Source of the DNA: Chrysomallon squamiferum
Lineage: Eukaryota; Mollusca; Gastropoda; Neomphalida; Peltospiridae
Direction of reading: 5' to 3'
Assembly (NCBI GenBank): GCA_012295275.1
Contig: CM022666.1
Location: 14,439,938 to 14,496,933 of the forward strand
Length of the DNA: 56,996 bases
A model generated the notes under the pieces. It searched no databases and was not told the origin of the DNA. It saw nothing but the letters and a program-made list of their open reading frames with translations. Within the stretch, counting starts at the first letter, position 1; each line of letters begins with the position of its first letter. Made by a program: the position numbers and the translations under genes. Of this stretch, positions 40,565-56,159 are shown in pieces.

Positions 40565-42001
40565 TTCGACGTAAAACTTGTTACACGTGGAATGGTAATA
40601 GAGAAGATAATTAAAGAAAGCAAGACACGCAAATGTACAGAGAGACAGTCTGATATTGTCTAGTTGCAGAGTCTATTCAGACGTGCACAAGACAGAGAAT
40701 GTTCAAGTCCTAAAATGGATAAATACAGATACACGTACACAGCCATACAAGAGATATGCAGGAGCTCAAATACGGGTTTGTTGACAATATACAAATATAA
40801 CCAGCCGTGAGAAACAGCTGGTGTCAAGACAAATGAATATTAACTATGTAGCCTGCAATATTTAATAAAGTCATTACAATCGGCTTCCAGGACGAGATTT
40901 TCAGTTTTATTACTGTAGTATTGCCTCTTATTTACGGTTTATAAAGACTGGTTTTGTAATAAGTATTGTCCATGTTAGTAATTGTCTATGTTAATATGCC
41001 TGTCATTTAACAGCAGAATGAAGAATCTTCTCAGAATCTGCATCTTGATTTACTGACAAACTATAAACAAAACCAACATCACAAAGTGTAAAAACATTGA
41101 ACTAGTAATACTAATATTGTATATTGTTATCGCTTTTGTTGTATTTGTTGTTCTCGTATCATATTTAAGATATTTCAGGTAAAATACATTTATATTATAA
41201 TTTCATTCGTAGATTAAATATTTGACTGAGATGCAAACTGTACGTTACTTACGTTACTTACAGACGCACGTAAGAATGGAAAGAATTCGTAAGACGGGCG
41301 AACTCATATACAACTGGTAAAACTGTATTCTATTTGTAGAGATTCATAATCGTTTATTGATAATCAGAGAATTTATGAATAAGAAATTATTTATAGAACA
41401 TTTTTTCGGATTAAGAATTATTAATATACTGCATTTTGTCATATTTTGTTAGAAACAGGCAGCTGTCTGTAATTGTTTGAAAAGTGTTTATCTGCGGTAC
41501 TACAAGTAAAAGTTGAGTTAAAATATTTCACTCTACCAAGTTATTATTTTTAATTTTGTATCAGCTATCATCACTCATAACAAGTATAACAATGAAATAT
41601 GTGAAACATTTGAAAGCAGCCATTTTAGGCCACTGCACTGGTGTTGTGACGTCATCACGTACAAGACAATAATGCGAGGTGGACTGAAAATGTATCTGTA
41701 TTAAAATAAATTAAAAACAAATAAATAAAACTAAGAAATGTTACAAATGCAGAACAGATTTTCTTATCTGTACTTTTTTGTTCTCATACTTTGCAATTAA
41801 GATTGGACACAACCACAAATGCCGCATAACTTTGATGTAAACATAATATATTTAGACTTTCTCTTTCTATCACAACACTACACTTTGACTGCAGAGTCCT
41901 CAACACGTTTTACAGAAAACTGTCAGTAACATCTACTTCTCATATACTGACGACAAGTGAGAGGAAACCGTATGTTTATATCCATCGGCTTCTTTTATTT
42001 T

Positions 42002-42047
<46 letters not shown>

Positions 42048-42606
42048 ATGAAAAAAAAAAAACATCAAAACATTCGTAATAATACAGCCACGGGATTCTG
42101 GTTAGAACTGGAATTAGCTGAATAAGAAGACAGTAGAGGTTTGATCCTGTGTGTTCTTCAACACCTCACGTCAGTGTTTCATCGACAGGAAAATACAAGT
42201 TTCAATAATCAGTGCTGGAACACTCTCTATAACGGGAAACGGACCACAGAATATAATGTTTTATTGTTTATTCATGCTTATGGGAAAATTCATTCACTTA
42301 TTCATGCAACAGAAAAAAACTCCCCTAAAAATGAAAAAAAAAAAATCAGAACGTTGTTGTAATTATTACTAACTTTGAAAACCAATTTGAAACGATTTGT
42401 TAATATCCTGGATAATGTGTGTGTGTGTGTGTGTGTTGTGTCATTATTAACAGTAGTAGTATAAAGAGTAAATTCCGTTATACGTATGTTTCTACATACA
42501 TAGATCTGCTTACGTATGATGATGATAATGATAATGGAAACTTGAGGATGGTAATAATATTGACAATTATTTTGATAATGATGATAATGGTAATAATGAT
42601 GATTAG

Positions 42607-42681
<75 letters not shown>

Positions 42682-42848
42682 TTGGTTATATACAGATAAG
42701 TAAACACCAGTACTTACAGAGGCTAACAAAAAAGCTAACAAAGACTGGGTGCAAAGCAGCTTGCAGAATCATGTAACGGACAGAACTTCTACGACTGTGT
42801 GTAAAATGACAGCTATACACATTACTAACGAAACTAGCAGCTAGTGAT

Positions 42849-42880
<32 letters not shown>

Positions 42881-42893
42881 GTTGTATATTTGT

Positions 42894-42948
<55 letters not shown>

Positions 42949-43364
42949 TTTTTTATTATTATTATTTATTTTTTGTTTTTTTTTAATCCACAATCTCTGG
43001 GGTGTTTGCTATAAATGCGCGAATCAATTATTTCACAGAGCTTGGTATCAGTGGAAATATTTCATTTCGAACAGAAATATGAACGTAATTCAAATGAATA
43101 TTTTAAAGGAACAATAACTCTGCCTTTACTTAGATTATAACCCGGTTGTTACGCGCTATGAATTCTGGAAGATTTCACGATAACTTCTCCTTCGTGTATT
43201 AATTGGTGATTTCCTATTCCAGAACTATTTCATCAAACCATAATTTGCGAAGGATCTAGTATGACAAGGTTATAATTAAGATAACGTATAAACAATGGAT
43301 TATCGATTAACTCATATTGTTAATACCAATCTTTTAATTATTTTATTATTTATATGATTCTTGG

Positions 43365-43370
<6 letters not shown>
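40171..43370. other. About 3.2 kb insertion-like segment between microsatellites, with CpG-rich patch
   Basis: It lies between duplicate X (ending 39966) and duplicate Y (starting 43428), which are almost adjacent in their second copy (47170 and 47317). This stretch therefore looks like sequence unique to the first copy. It contains a CpG-rich patch (40195-40440), a T run at 40538-40563, a palindromic TGACGTCA at 41647-41654, (AT)n at 42008-42045, (AAT)n at 42611-42677 and TTTA runs at 42850-42952. No gene recognised. Confidence 0.5.
40195..40440. promoter_or_regulatory. CpG-rich promoter-like patch
   Basis: GC- and CpG-rich against an AT-rich background. It includes CCGCCATTGG (overlapping CCAAT-box and YY1-like core words) near 40308-40317, TGACGTCG near 40374 and several CGTC/CGCG words. 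The frame at 40126-40383 is open for 85 codons but begins in microsatellite and has no known domain. On the minus strand a short ATG frame (13 codons) starts at the CCAAT-like site. Function unknown. Confidence 0.25.

Positions 43371-43413
<43 letters not shown>
43371..43413. repeat. (AT)n microsatellite
   Basis: Uninterrupted TA run at the right edge of the insertion-like segment. Confidence 0.95.
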
Positions 43414-43417
<4 letters not shown>

Positions 43418-43427
43418 TCACATATTT

Positions 43428-45414
43428 ATAACTGCCACATATATAATGAAATATATTATAAGCACCATAAATATGTAACACATGTCAATAACTGTACGTT
43501 AAAAACGAAAGCGAGCAAGCACAAAACCTCACTCGTAAGTGAAGCATAGATGAGGCTATTCAGTATAGAAGCTTCTCTATGTTCATATGTATGTGTTTGT
43601 ATGAATATAGGAAGGTGTGTATCTGTATGTATGTATATTTGAATGTATCTATGTATTTGTGTATGTATAGACACACAGACGAATATATGTTTGTACATGG
43701 TTCTCTATGTGAAGACAGAGTCTAATCTAACGTCCTTAATATAACAGAATATTCATTACTAAATACATACTCAGTAATACATACGTGAATACATACATAG
43801 ACGAACATCTATATATATGCAAACAATACTCTAAAATTCATATACGTGTTTTTTGTAATTCATGTACAAACACATCTTTTTGTAACGCACATACATACGT
43901 ATGTTGTTGTAACTCACGTATCACTATTCTGCTCTTTGTTATTTTTATTAATTTTTAAATTTTTATTTTTATTTTAATTTTTTTCAAAAACATTCATTAT
44001 AAACAAACACTACTGAATTAAACCTTACCTTTTTTATTGACTGTTAAACAATATTCATAACTTCTTGACCTTCTCTGATCAACCAATATTTATCATAAAC
44101 TTAGAAACTCAAACTCTTGTGGATGAGAAAACAAAATCTTGACGTTTTGTAACCATGTCATTAACATCAGTGACAGCATACTTTGGTTCTACATCTGGGA
44201 ATTGCGAATATCATTAATTTCTACAAATCCACTCACTTCACTTGTAAATATTATCTCAAACCTCTTTATTTTTTCATTAAATGTCTGGATACACCTGTCA
44301 TATGCAATTCAAGATCAGACATGATTGCATGGATGTTTAAGAATATTAGTTAAAGAGACGAGAAAGTATAAATAGTAGTATTACAACTCCACAGTTCGCA
44401 GCAGGTGGGAGCCAGTGACGCAATCTGTCGACCAGACAGTTTTTATCACATAAAAATCACAAACAATACAACGTAATCTATTTGAAATCGTCTCTCGGAG
44501 CAAACGTAACCGAATCGTCATTTTTTCTGAAATTTCTTTTTTAATATCTCTTGGTTTCGCGAAACTGAAAGAAGATGATATTAAAATGTTTGTGAAATTA
44601 ATCTGCATTTAATATCCTTTTTTTTTTCCTTGCTGTAAATAACTAACATATAAACGAATTTTTATAGTAAGTTATGAAGAGGGATTCAAACGTTTGGACA
44701 TTTTTACCTTTTTATAAGCCACGTACATACATATATGTTTAGTAAAACACAGAGTTTTGTAAGCCACATAAAAACATATTCTTTTGCTAATCTCTACAAA
44801 CATATTGTTGTAAGTCACTTAGAAATGTATCTTTTTTGTAGTGCACATATAAATGTTGTTTTGTAACTCGCAATCATGCAATCTTGTATTATTAAAGAAC
44901 ACTCTGTCTTAGAATTCTGAAGATTTTTCCATGTAGGAATGATAAGTAACATTTAACACATTCAATACTCTTTACAGATTCCTTCTGTCATCAGAAAAAA
45001 GCAACAACGAACAAACAGAAATTAAGTTCTACCATCATATAATTTTAAATTATTTTCTTATCTCCATAAAACTAGTTTGTTTGTTTGTGTGTTTGTTTGT
45101 TTTGTTTGTTTGTTTGTTTTTTAAATCATTGTTTTTAGTGTGTTAGGCTTAAATCAAAATAAAATACCACACTTCGTAATTCTACGATTTCATTCATTTA
45201 CTTCCCCCATCTCATAACTGAGTAATTAAAGTTCATCAACCACGCCCCCACCCGCCACCGAGTCCAAGGGGGGGAACATGCTGCTGCAGATAACACCAGA
45301 CAGTCATGCCAGGGATACATGGTTGATTTACTCAGACAATGAAAACATAAATCACCTGACTGACCTTAGTCACCGACCCAGCAGCATCAGACACAGACTA
45401 AGAGCTACAGACTA
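43428..45414 (+). repeat. Segmental duplicate Y, first copy
   Basis: Closely matches 47317-48968 in the same orientation from ATAACTGCCAC to AAGAGCTAC. The first copy is about 0.3 kb longer because of extra sequence around 44680-44880. No gene with known domains. It ends in a GC-rich conserved block described separately. Confidence 0.85.
45235..45414 (+). promoter_or_regulatory. GC-rich conserved block with KLF/Sp-like site and small open frame (first copy)
   Basis: Starts CCACGCCCCCACCCGCC (KLF/Sp-type CACCC words), then an ATG at 45278 opens a frame of about 45 codons (MLLQITPDSHARDTWLIYSD...) ending TAA at 45413-45415. The second copy at 48797-48968 keeps the ATG frame almost unchanged, although an indel in the G run just before it alters the upstream phase. 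No domain is recognised. It could be a promoter with 5' leader, or a first exon. Confidence 0.3.
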
Positions 45415-45594
45415 AGAAAACTTACTTTGGTTAAGTGGAAAACATGAGACTAACAATCAATTTCCACTGAAAATTGTTATCTTAAGAAAAATACAGATTA
45501 CAAGTGCAATTTGCACGATTAAACAGAAAACATTAATCATCTAAATAGTTCTTGTTTAGTTTCCATTTATATAGCCATGGTACGTTTTTCATAA

Positions 45595-46131
45595 ATTTTA
45601 AAATCAGTTGACAGAAAATGAATAAATAATAACTTTAATATCTTACCTGAAAATACTGAACGTGTCAAACAACAAGAAAACTAATCGTTCATCAGGTTTA
45701 AAACTAAAATAAACTTGTATCCCGTGGTAGGCGTTTCTCTCAGCACGTGACACAAAACTTAATCAGCAGTTACACAGAAGATCAACATAAGTTATCAGAA
45801 GTGCACATCAGTGTTTACATTAACTTTTATTTGAAACTGTACCTGAGCGTCTGTTGCGAATACTGCTAAATTTGATTAATTTGATCTTTGAAAAATAAGA
45901 GGTTCACGATGACGTGTAGATTTTAAAATATTTGAAAAAGTGGAAATCTGTGATTGATTGATATTTTCCTTATTCAGTATTATCTCCGTGCGTCTCACTG
46001 AGCATGATACTTAAAAGAAATAAATCTTGTATGATTTAAATTCATTTAAGTATCTTCTCCAGTACCTAAACAGTACTAATAACACAAAAATTACTAACCA
46101 AGACACTATCTCAATAGTGATATTGATTTAC

Positions 46132-46206
<75 letters not shown>

Positions 46207-46450
46207 AAAGAAAGAAGAGTTAAAACACCAAAACAGATTTGTATTGAACATTTTCCATCGGCTACAAATACTATAAAACATACGACTGTTTCTAGGTTAT
46301 TGATGACTATAAATTTACAAATGGCAAAACATATTTCACTTTGTCTATATATACTTTGTAACAAATTTTAAAATCAGTTGACAGAAAATGAATAAATAAT
46401 AACTTTAATATCTTACCTGAAAATACTGAACGTGTCAAACAACAAGAAAA
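45595..46450 (+). repeat. Two copies of an 89-bp direct repeat plus partial duplicate X
   Basis: 45595-45683 and 46364-46452 are identical or nearly so (from AAATTTTAAAATCAGTTGAC through CAACAAGAAAAC). Between them lie a diverged duplicate-X piece (45690-46090) and an (AAT)n tract (46133-46203). Confidence 0.8.
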
Positions 46451-46459
46451 CAGATTGTT

Positions 46460-47273
<814 letters not shown>

Positions 47274-47316
47274 TTGTGTGAGTATATATATAATTATATA
47301 TATCTCATATATTTAT

Positions 47317-48968
47317 AACTGCCACGTATCTCAATAACTGTACGTTAAAAACGAAAGCGAGCAAGCACAAAACCTCACTCGTAAGTGAAGCATAGATGAG
47401 GCTATTCAGTATAGAAGCTTCTCTATGTTCATATGTATCAGTTTATATGAATATAGGTAGGTGTGTATCTGTATGTATGTATACACACACAGACAAATAT
47501 ATTATGAACGTATATGATTCTATGTGTGAAGAGAGAGTCTAATCTAACGTCCTTAAGAATATTCATTAATAAATACATACAGAGTAATAGATACGTGAAT
47601 ACATACATAGGCGCAAATATATATTCATGCAAACAATACTCTAGAATTCATATACGTGCGGGGTTTTTTTGGGGGGGTGAGTTTTTTTTTGTAATGCACG
47701 TACATCCGTATGTTCTAACTCACGTATCATTCTTCTGCTCTTTGTTATTTTTATTAATCTTTAATTTTTTAATTTTTTTTTTTTCAAAAACATTCATTAT
47801 AAACAAACACTACTAAATTAAAACTTACCCTTTTTTTGACTGTTAAACAATGCGCACAACTTCTTGACCTTCTCTGATCAACCAATATTTATAATAAACT
47901 TAGAAACACAAATTCTTGTGGATGAGAAAACAAAATACTGACGTTTTGTAACCATGACATTAACATCAGTGACAGCATACTTTGGTTCTACATCTGGGAA
48001 TTGCGAATATCATTAATTTCTACAAATCCACTCACTTCACTTGTAAATATTATCTCAAACCGCTTTATATTTTCATTAAAAGTCTGGATACACCTGTCAT
48101 ATGCAATTCAAGATCAGACATGATTGCATGGATGTTTAAGAATATTAGTTAAAGAGACGAGAAAGTATAAACAGTAGTATTACAACTCCACAGTTCGCAG
48201 CAGGTGGGAGCCAGTGACACAATCTGTCGACCAGACAGTTTTTATCATATAAAAACACAAACAATACAACGTAATCTATTTGACGTCTTCTCTCGGACAA
48301 ACGATTGTCATTTTTTTCTGAAAGTCATTTTTAATATATTTTGGTTTCGCAAAATTGAAAGAAGATGGTATTAAAATGTTTGTGAAATTAATTTGTATTT
48401 AATATCGTCTTTTTTCTTTGCTGTAAATAACTACAGATTACAGATTACGGGCAATCATGCAATCCTGCATTAATAAAGAGCACTCTGTCTTAGAATTTTG
48501 AATGCTTTTCCACGTAGAAATGATAAGTAACATTCAACACATTTAAAACTCGTTACAGATTCCTTCTCTCATCAGAAAAAAAAAAAACAACAACGAACAA
48601 ACAGAAATTAAGTTCTACGATCATTCAAATTTAAATTATTTTTCTTATCTCCATAAAACTTCTTATTTTTTTTTTTTTTTTTTAAATCATTATTTTTAGG
48701 ATGTTAGGCTTAAATCAAAATAAAATACCACACTTCGTAATTCTACGATTTCACTGATTTACTTCCCCTGTCTCATAACTGAGTAATTAAAGTTCATCAA
48801 CCACGCCCCCACCCGCCACCGAGTCCAACGGGGGAACATGCTGCTGCAGATAACACCAGACAGTCATGCCAGGGATACATGGTTGATTTACTCAGACAAT
48901 GAAAACATAAATCACCTGACTGACCTTCATCACCGACCCAGCAGCATCAGACACAGACTAAGAGCTAC
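47317..48968 (+). repeat. Segmental duplicate Y, second copy, with GC-rich block
   Basis: Second copy of 43428-45414. Its GC-rich block is at 48797-48968, and the small frame begins at ATG 48838. Homology stops exactly at AAGAGCTAC, after which the frame here runs 13 codons further through unrelated sequence (TIFVSDKTKQNIGC) before a stop. Confidence 0.8.
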
Positions 48969-48999
48969 CATCTTTGTTTCTGACAAAACTAAACAAAAC

Positions 49000-50396
<1,397 letters not shown>

Positions 50397-50399
50397 TTT

Positions 50400-50789
50400 A
50401 TAACAACAGTATCTAGTAACTATCTACACAAACTGCTTTTTACGTCTTAAGTATTGCCAAATATGTCAACTTCTAAACACTTATTGAAATGATTTTAGTG
50501 AAACAGGAAATGTGTGTAAATCCCATACAAGACAAATAGTTTGCATTACATGTTTTTGTACAGATAATTTATATCATATAATACTGAGGTTTAAAACGAG
50601 TGTTGTTTACACTATGTTGTGACCATATAGTCCATCTACAGATAAATTTATTCCGTTTGATATGGTCAACACATTCACTGACACGGTGGAATAAACGTCA
50701 AGTCGAATGCATTTTTCTTAGCACAAGATGAAAAATGAAACGAAAATTAAGTTTGTGAAAGAAAAATAACAACTTATATTTGTTTGTTG

Positions 50790-50858
<69 letters not shown>

Positions 50859-51580
50859 GCTCAACAATTTCTCTTCTTATTTTTTTTTATGATTATAATT
50901 ATTATTAGGTAATTCTCTGTATCTATTTATCTAGACAGACAGAAAGAGAGACAAATCCATAGACTGGCACAAAGAAAGATTGATTGGTCTACACCAACAT
51001 CAAATTCTGCTTTTTTCTGTTCTTCGTGTTGAATTTGGCTTTACAATAAAGTATTTTCTTTTTGTGTATATATAATTATATTTATTACAACTGTATTTAA
51101 AAATAATCACATTCATATTAAGACAGTGTATATCTCTTCAAAAGTGATTTTAATAAATAAAATACGTTAAACAATACATTTAATTTTTCCATTAAAAATT
51201 TTTTTATAAAAGAACTGAAGACTTCATATGCGATGTGATTAACTGCACTTACTGTTTCTAGCAACTATACATAGCAACTATCTACACAAACTGGTTTTCA
51301 GGTCAACTCCAAAACACTTGAACGTTCTGAACTAATCTCACAGATAAATTTATTGCGTTAAGCATTGTCAACACGTTCACTGATACCTTCTATATATTTC
51401 ATTTAGTGTAAGGACAAAAATAAAATTACAAAATTAGCTAAAGCAAAATTACTTAACTTTGTGTAATTATAACATAAACCTCGACAGATTCTTGAACTCA
51501 CTTAAAAGAGAAAAAATAACAACAATAATATGTCAGCAAAGAAAATAAAAAGAAGTATATGTTTTTAACATAAAAAATCA
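50400..51580 (-). repeat. Inverted array portion, contig B
   Basis: 50401-50790 is the reverse complement of 18037-18425. The (CT)n tract 50793-50856 follows, then 50880-51580 is the reverse complement of about 14760-15480. The two to three array units present at 15600-18037 in contig A are absent here. Confidence 0.8.
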
Positions 51581-52187
51581 AATGTGTTGCTGATGGTAAT
51601 TAGACAAAATTTACAGTCCTACTTGAATACATTCCTTAAGCAAATATTACCTATATTTCGGTGCATTTTAATTAAATCTAGGATTCAAAAATATTTTGAC
51701 AAAAGTGCAGGTGTTATTTTTATACGAGAAATAGTAGGCATAATGTTCCTTACTATTTTTATTTGACACAACTGAAATTATAAAAAGTATTTTATATTTA
51801 TAATTTAATTCTAATGCAGATACTTTTTTATAAAAGAAATCTCAATGCAGACGTCTAGAGTTGAATATATATCCGTAGCGCATTCTTCAGACTGGCTGCT
51901 AGAACATTTTACTTTCAAAATTCCACCCTTGACAGTTACTATATATATCTCACTGTCCCTGCATTCAAGCACAAAATAGGACAGTAATCATGACCTTTGT
52001 GAGACTTCGAGTAACTCAGATAATTTTCGTATTCTTACTTCAGTTCAGAGACTCTTGTTGTCATTGTAAACCTGAAACAGTTTCTTTAAACATGTTTTCA
52101 AAATCCGTCTTGCTAGACATATGAATTCGCCATAAAGGGACAGTACTCTGTTAGTTAACATATTTATCTGCTTCACAGACGAGTTAC
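51581..52187 (-). other. Mirrored non-coding block
   Basis: Reverse complement of 14113-14850, with small indels. No gene. Confidence 0.6.
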
Positions 52188-52824
52188 CTCACTTGAAGTC
52201 TCTCATAATCCAGCTGAGGCTCTAACTCTCGAATTCTACTGAAAACAAACACACTGATTTTACATGAAGAAACACAAACAAGTTGTTACAGTCCACTCTG
52301 AACACCTGTAATGTACTCTCACAGAGAATCAGACTCTAATGTGTACTTAGATAATGTGAAATAGGATATTTCTTTTTGGTTTCAGCAGCAATGAATCTTT
52401 TATGCCCTCTCTGTCACAGAAAGCATGGAACACACCAAAGTAACTATGTGTGGAGCAGAGGTAGGAATGTGAGATAGCTCCATGATTACACTGAGGTGTA
52501 CTGATCTTGTCAGTCTCAGCTGTACTCAGTGACCTAACTGGGAAGCAGTAGTTCAACAAACTTGGTCTTTTTTAAAGTGTAGAAGCGAAAGCTTGTGTAA
52601 ATGATCCAATAAAATAATTTACACATCTATAACATTGCTGTTTTACCCTTTAAAATGTTATTGTTTTGAATGACCAATTCTTTATTTATTTATTTACTTA
52701 TTTATTTACTATTCATTCATTCATTCATTCATTTATTTCCGAACTTACTAGTCTTGGTCTCGCATGACTTTGATTCGTTTTCTGTCCTTCAGAAGTTGCC
52801 CTCCAAGTTGTGTAGAATTGTGAC
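52188..52824 (-). pseudogene. ANKRD42-like coiled-coil exons, right arm (52824-52749, 52238-52188)
   Basis: Exon 52824-52749 (76 nt) encodes HNSTQLGGQLLKDRKRIKVM and so on. It joins in phase through a TTTTCAG acceptor to exon 52238-52188 (51 nt) encoding RIRELEPQLDYERLQVR, which matches ANKRD42 KTIKELQGQLEYERLRREK. Both exons are open here and splice sites are intact, unlike the left arm. The upstream ankyrin exons are missing from this arm, because 12281-13345 of the left arm has no counterpart, so the gene as a whole is incomplete. Confidence 0.6.
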
Positions 52825-52965
52825 CTGAAAATATATTTAGCAAAATTTACCTTTGATCAAACTAGAAAATAATAAATAATAATCTCCATATTTAAAGTTT
52901 AAAGTTGTTTGTCTGACTAATTTATGACATTTTTTACTTTTTATTTATTTTTATTATTTATCAAC

Positions 52966-52974
52966 CCTCAGTGA
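52966..52974. other. Indel junction relative to the left arm
   Basis: Sequence equivalent to 12280 joins directly to sequence equivalent to 13346, with a few novel bases between. About 1065 bp carrying two ANKRD42-like exons and a (GA)n tract is absent. Confidence 0.8.
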
Positions 52975-54109
52975 TGGTTCAATTCCACTACACCTTACAT
53001 ATTCATTGAGTAATTCATTTGATGAAACATGAAATTCTGTGGTAACAGATGAATAACAAATAAATAATGATATGCTTCGATAATACTGTAAAAAAAAAGT
53101 ATCTGTTAAATATCTTAAAATATTACATTTTAGAGAATTTTTCAACAATTTGTCTATTTCTTGAATACAGTGATCTGACATGTTAACTCATTTTCATAAA
53201 TATGACATGATTATGAACTTGCTCATTAAACCATACATCTCCAACTACTAAAGAAAACAATAAATGTTTTACATCTAACTTTGAAATAGACAGGAAAGGA
53301 CATACCAAACTTCTTCAGTCATGCATGCAATATATACAGTATCCAAGTTTGTAGAAATTTCAAAATAAAAATAAAAACAAGACATAATCTGTAAAAAGGA
53401 CATTTAGTTAATTATATTAAGTGGTTTTGCTAAATGAGTGAAATATATTCTGGTAAAATTATACTGGAGAAGTCAATCACAGGAAAATGTTTTATACTTT
53501 TATAAATAAATAAAGAAATAAATATATAAAGATATAAACTCAACTGAAATAAATGAATAAATAAAAAAATATATATCACATCAAATCAGTTAAGCTAAAA
53601 CAGATGACTAAAATGAAAATAAATAAATAAATAAATAAAAATAAAATAAATTAAATAAATAATAAAATAAAAAATGTAAACAAAATAAAATCCTAAAAGA
53701 CTGAGTATATCACTGCACTGTATCTACAGCCTCAGTGTGTCAAAATGTGTAAAAAATCATGTAATCAAACATTTTCAGCTTCATTAGTTTATTATTTTAT
53801 TACCATACTTTATTAACAAAAAATAATAAGAAGAAATCAAATAAAATAATGGAAAATCAATAAATTTGAAGCATATAAAATATTTTAACTATTATCATTA
53901 GAAAGAGAAATAGACTTTAAATGAAAATGTGGCTCTAATGGCAGTTTTACTTTGGTGTCAGGAACAAGCTAATTTCTGCATATTCAAAAGCATAGCTATT
54001 TTGTGAATCAGTGAACAATAAGATAATTAAGAACAAAACAAAAAAAGACAGCAAATTTATCTATTATCTTCATACAACAAGATATTTGTCTGTTGTGTGC
54101 TTTGTGTGT
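52975..54109 (-). other. Mirrored non-coding block
   Basis: Reverse complement of about 11463-12280, with some extra sequence at 53840-54110. AT-rich; no gene. Confidence 0.55.
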
Positions 54110-54480
54110 GTGAACATAAACTCATCCTGTGTTTCAGGTTTTCCTTTACGCAGATAAGTAGAATATTAATGTTTTATATTTCACTTTATTTTCACATAAA
54201 CTCACACTGTGTTTGTACAGATAAGTAGAATATTAATGTTTTATATTTCACTTTATTTTCACATAAACTCACACTGTGTTTGTACAGATAAGTAGAATAT
54301 TAATGTTTTATATTTCACTTTCTTTTCACATAAACTCACACTGTGTTTATACAGATAAGTAGAATATTAATGTTTTATATTTCACTTTATTTTCACATAA
54401 ACTTACACTGTGTTTATACAGATAAGTAGAATATTAATGTTTTATATTTCACTTTATTTTCACATAAACTTACACTACTT
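54110..54480. repeat. 67-bp minisatellite, right arm (about 5 copies)
   Basis: Reverse-complement units containing CAGATAAGTAGAATATTAAT, starting at about 54152, 54219, 54286, 54353 and 54420. They match the array at 11069-11462. Confidence 0.9.
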
Positions 54481-55036
54481 TTATATACCATTACCTGGGT
54501 TTTATTAATATTTTAAAACAAGTACTTTTTTATATTATTTTTCATGAATTTCATTTCTTTTTCTTATATTTCCCTCTTTTAAGTGTTACAATAATTTATT
54601 GCATTATTGCAGTTTCATTTTAATTTCATTGTCCTTTTACTAAATAAAAAAAATAAAAAATAAATATATTTTTTGGTTGTTTCTATTTTTTTATTTATTA
54701 ATTCTTATTACTTTATACTAAAGGTTATTAATGTAAGATATACAAGTTCTTTCTGGATGATGATATTAGCAACATGAACTGTGTTACTGAGAGAACTACT
54801 CTCACTGATTAGCAAGAAGTCATCTTTTAGCTGCACCTTCCCATGATTAGGAAAGCCTTTAATAAAACAATAAATGAGTTCTGACTGAAAAGGTCAACAT
54901 GGAGGTTCCAGTACTAACAACAGAAAAATAAAATATACACAGCTATATTGTCAACTTGTTCAGTAAAGCAACACAAATTGTATGATATTTGTATTGGAGA
55001 CCGCTACCTTTTGCATGACTTCAAAGAGGTAACAAT
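54481..55036. other. AT-rich, edge of mirrored segment
   Basis: Homology to the left arm ends near 54545. The MBLAC1-like exons and AGGTCA repeat of the left arm have no counterpart here. No gene. Confidence 0.5.
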
Positions 55037-55647
<611 letters not shown>

Positions 55648-55779
55648 TACATCACACACACACACACACACATTATTATTACATTACACACACACACACA
55701 CATTACACATATGAAAATTTGACATTTATTATTACTTTTTATTATATACATACACACACACACACACACACACACATAA

Positions 55780-56130
55780 ATAACAAAATATTCTGCTGAA
55801 AATATTAAGTCCTGTTATTATTATTATTATTATTATTAATATTTTATTATTATTATTTTCTGGATTATTTCTAAATCAAATATTCTGCTGAAAATATTTA
55901 AGTATTAATATGAAAATATTATTATTTATATTATTATTATTATTTTATTTTTTTTAACCCATTTCTATTGTTATTAAGATAAATAACAACAAATATTCTG
56001 CTGAAAATTTAGTAAGTCCTGTGTTGACATTTAGTTAATCTTTTAACCATATAGATACATAATTTTCCTCCATTTGTTGCTAAGATAAATAACAAAATAT
56101 TCTGCTGAAAATACCTAAGTCCTGTGTCTG
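55780..56130. repeat. Four copies of an AAATATTCTGCTGAAAATA motif block
   Basis: The motif occurs at about 55786, 55877, 55991 and 56095. Three copies are followed by an AAGTCCTG word and the last two also share GTAGTTAG/ATTTAGTTAA then CATA-type and TTTTCCTCCATTT sequence. The inverse of the motif occurs once at the end of the left LINE relic (about 8905-8923), so the block seems to be an amplified LINE 3' end. Confidence 0.6.
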
Positions 56131-56159
56131 TAGTTAGCTTGAACGCAAGAAGATACACA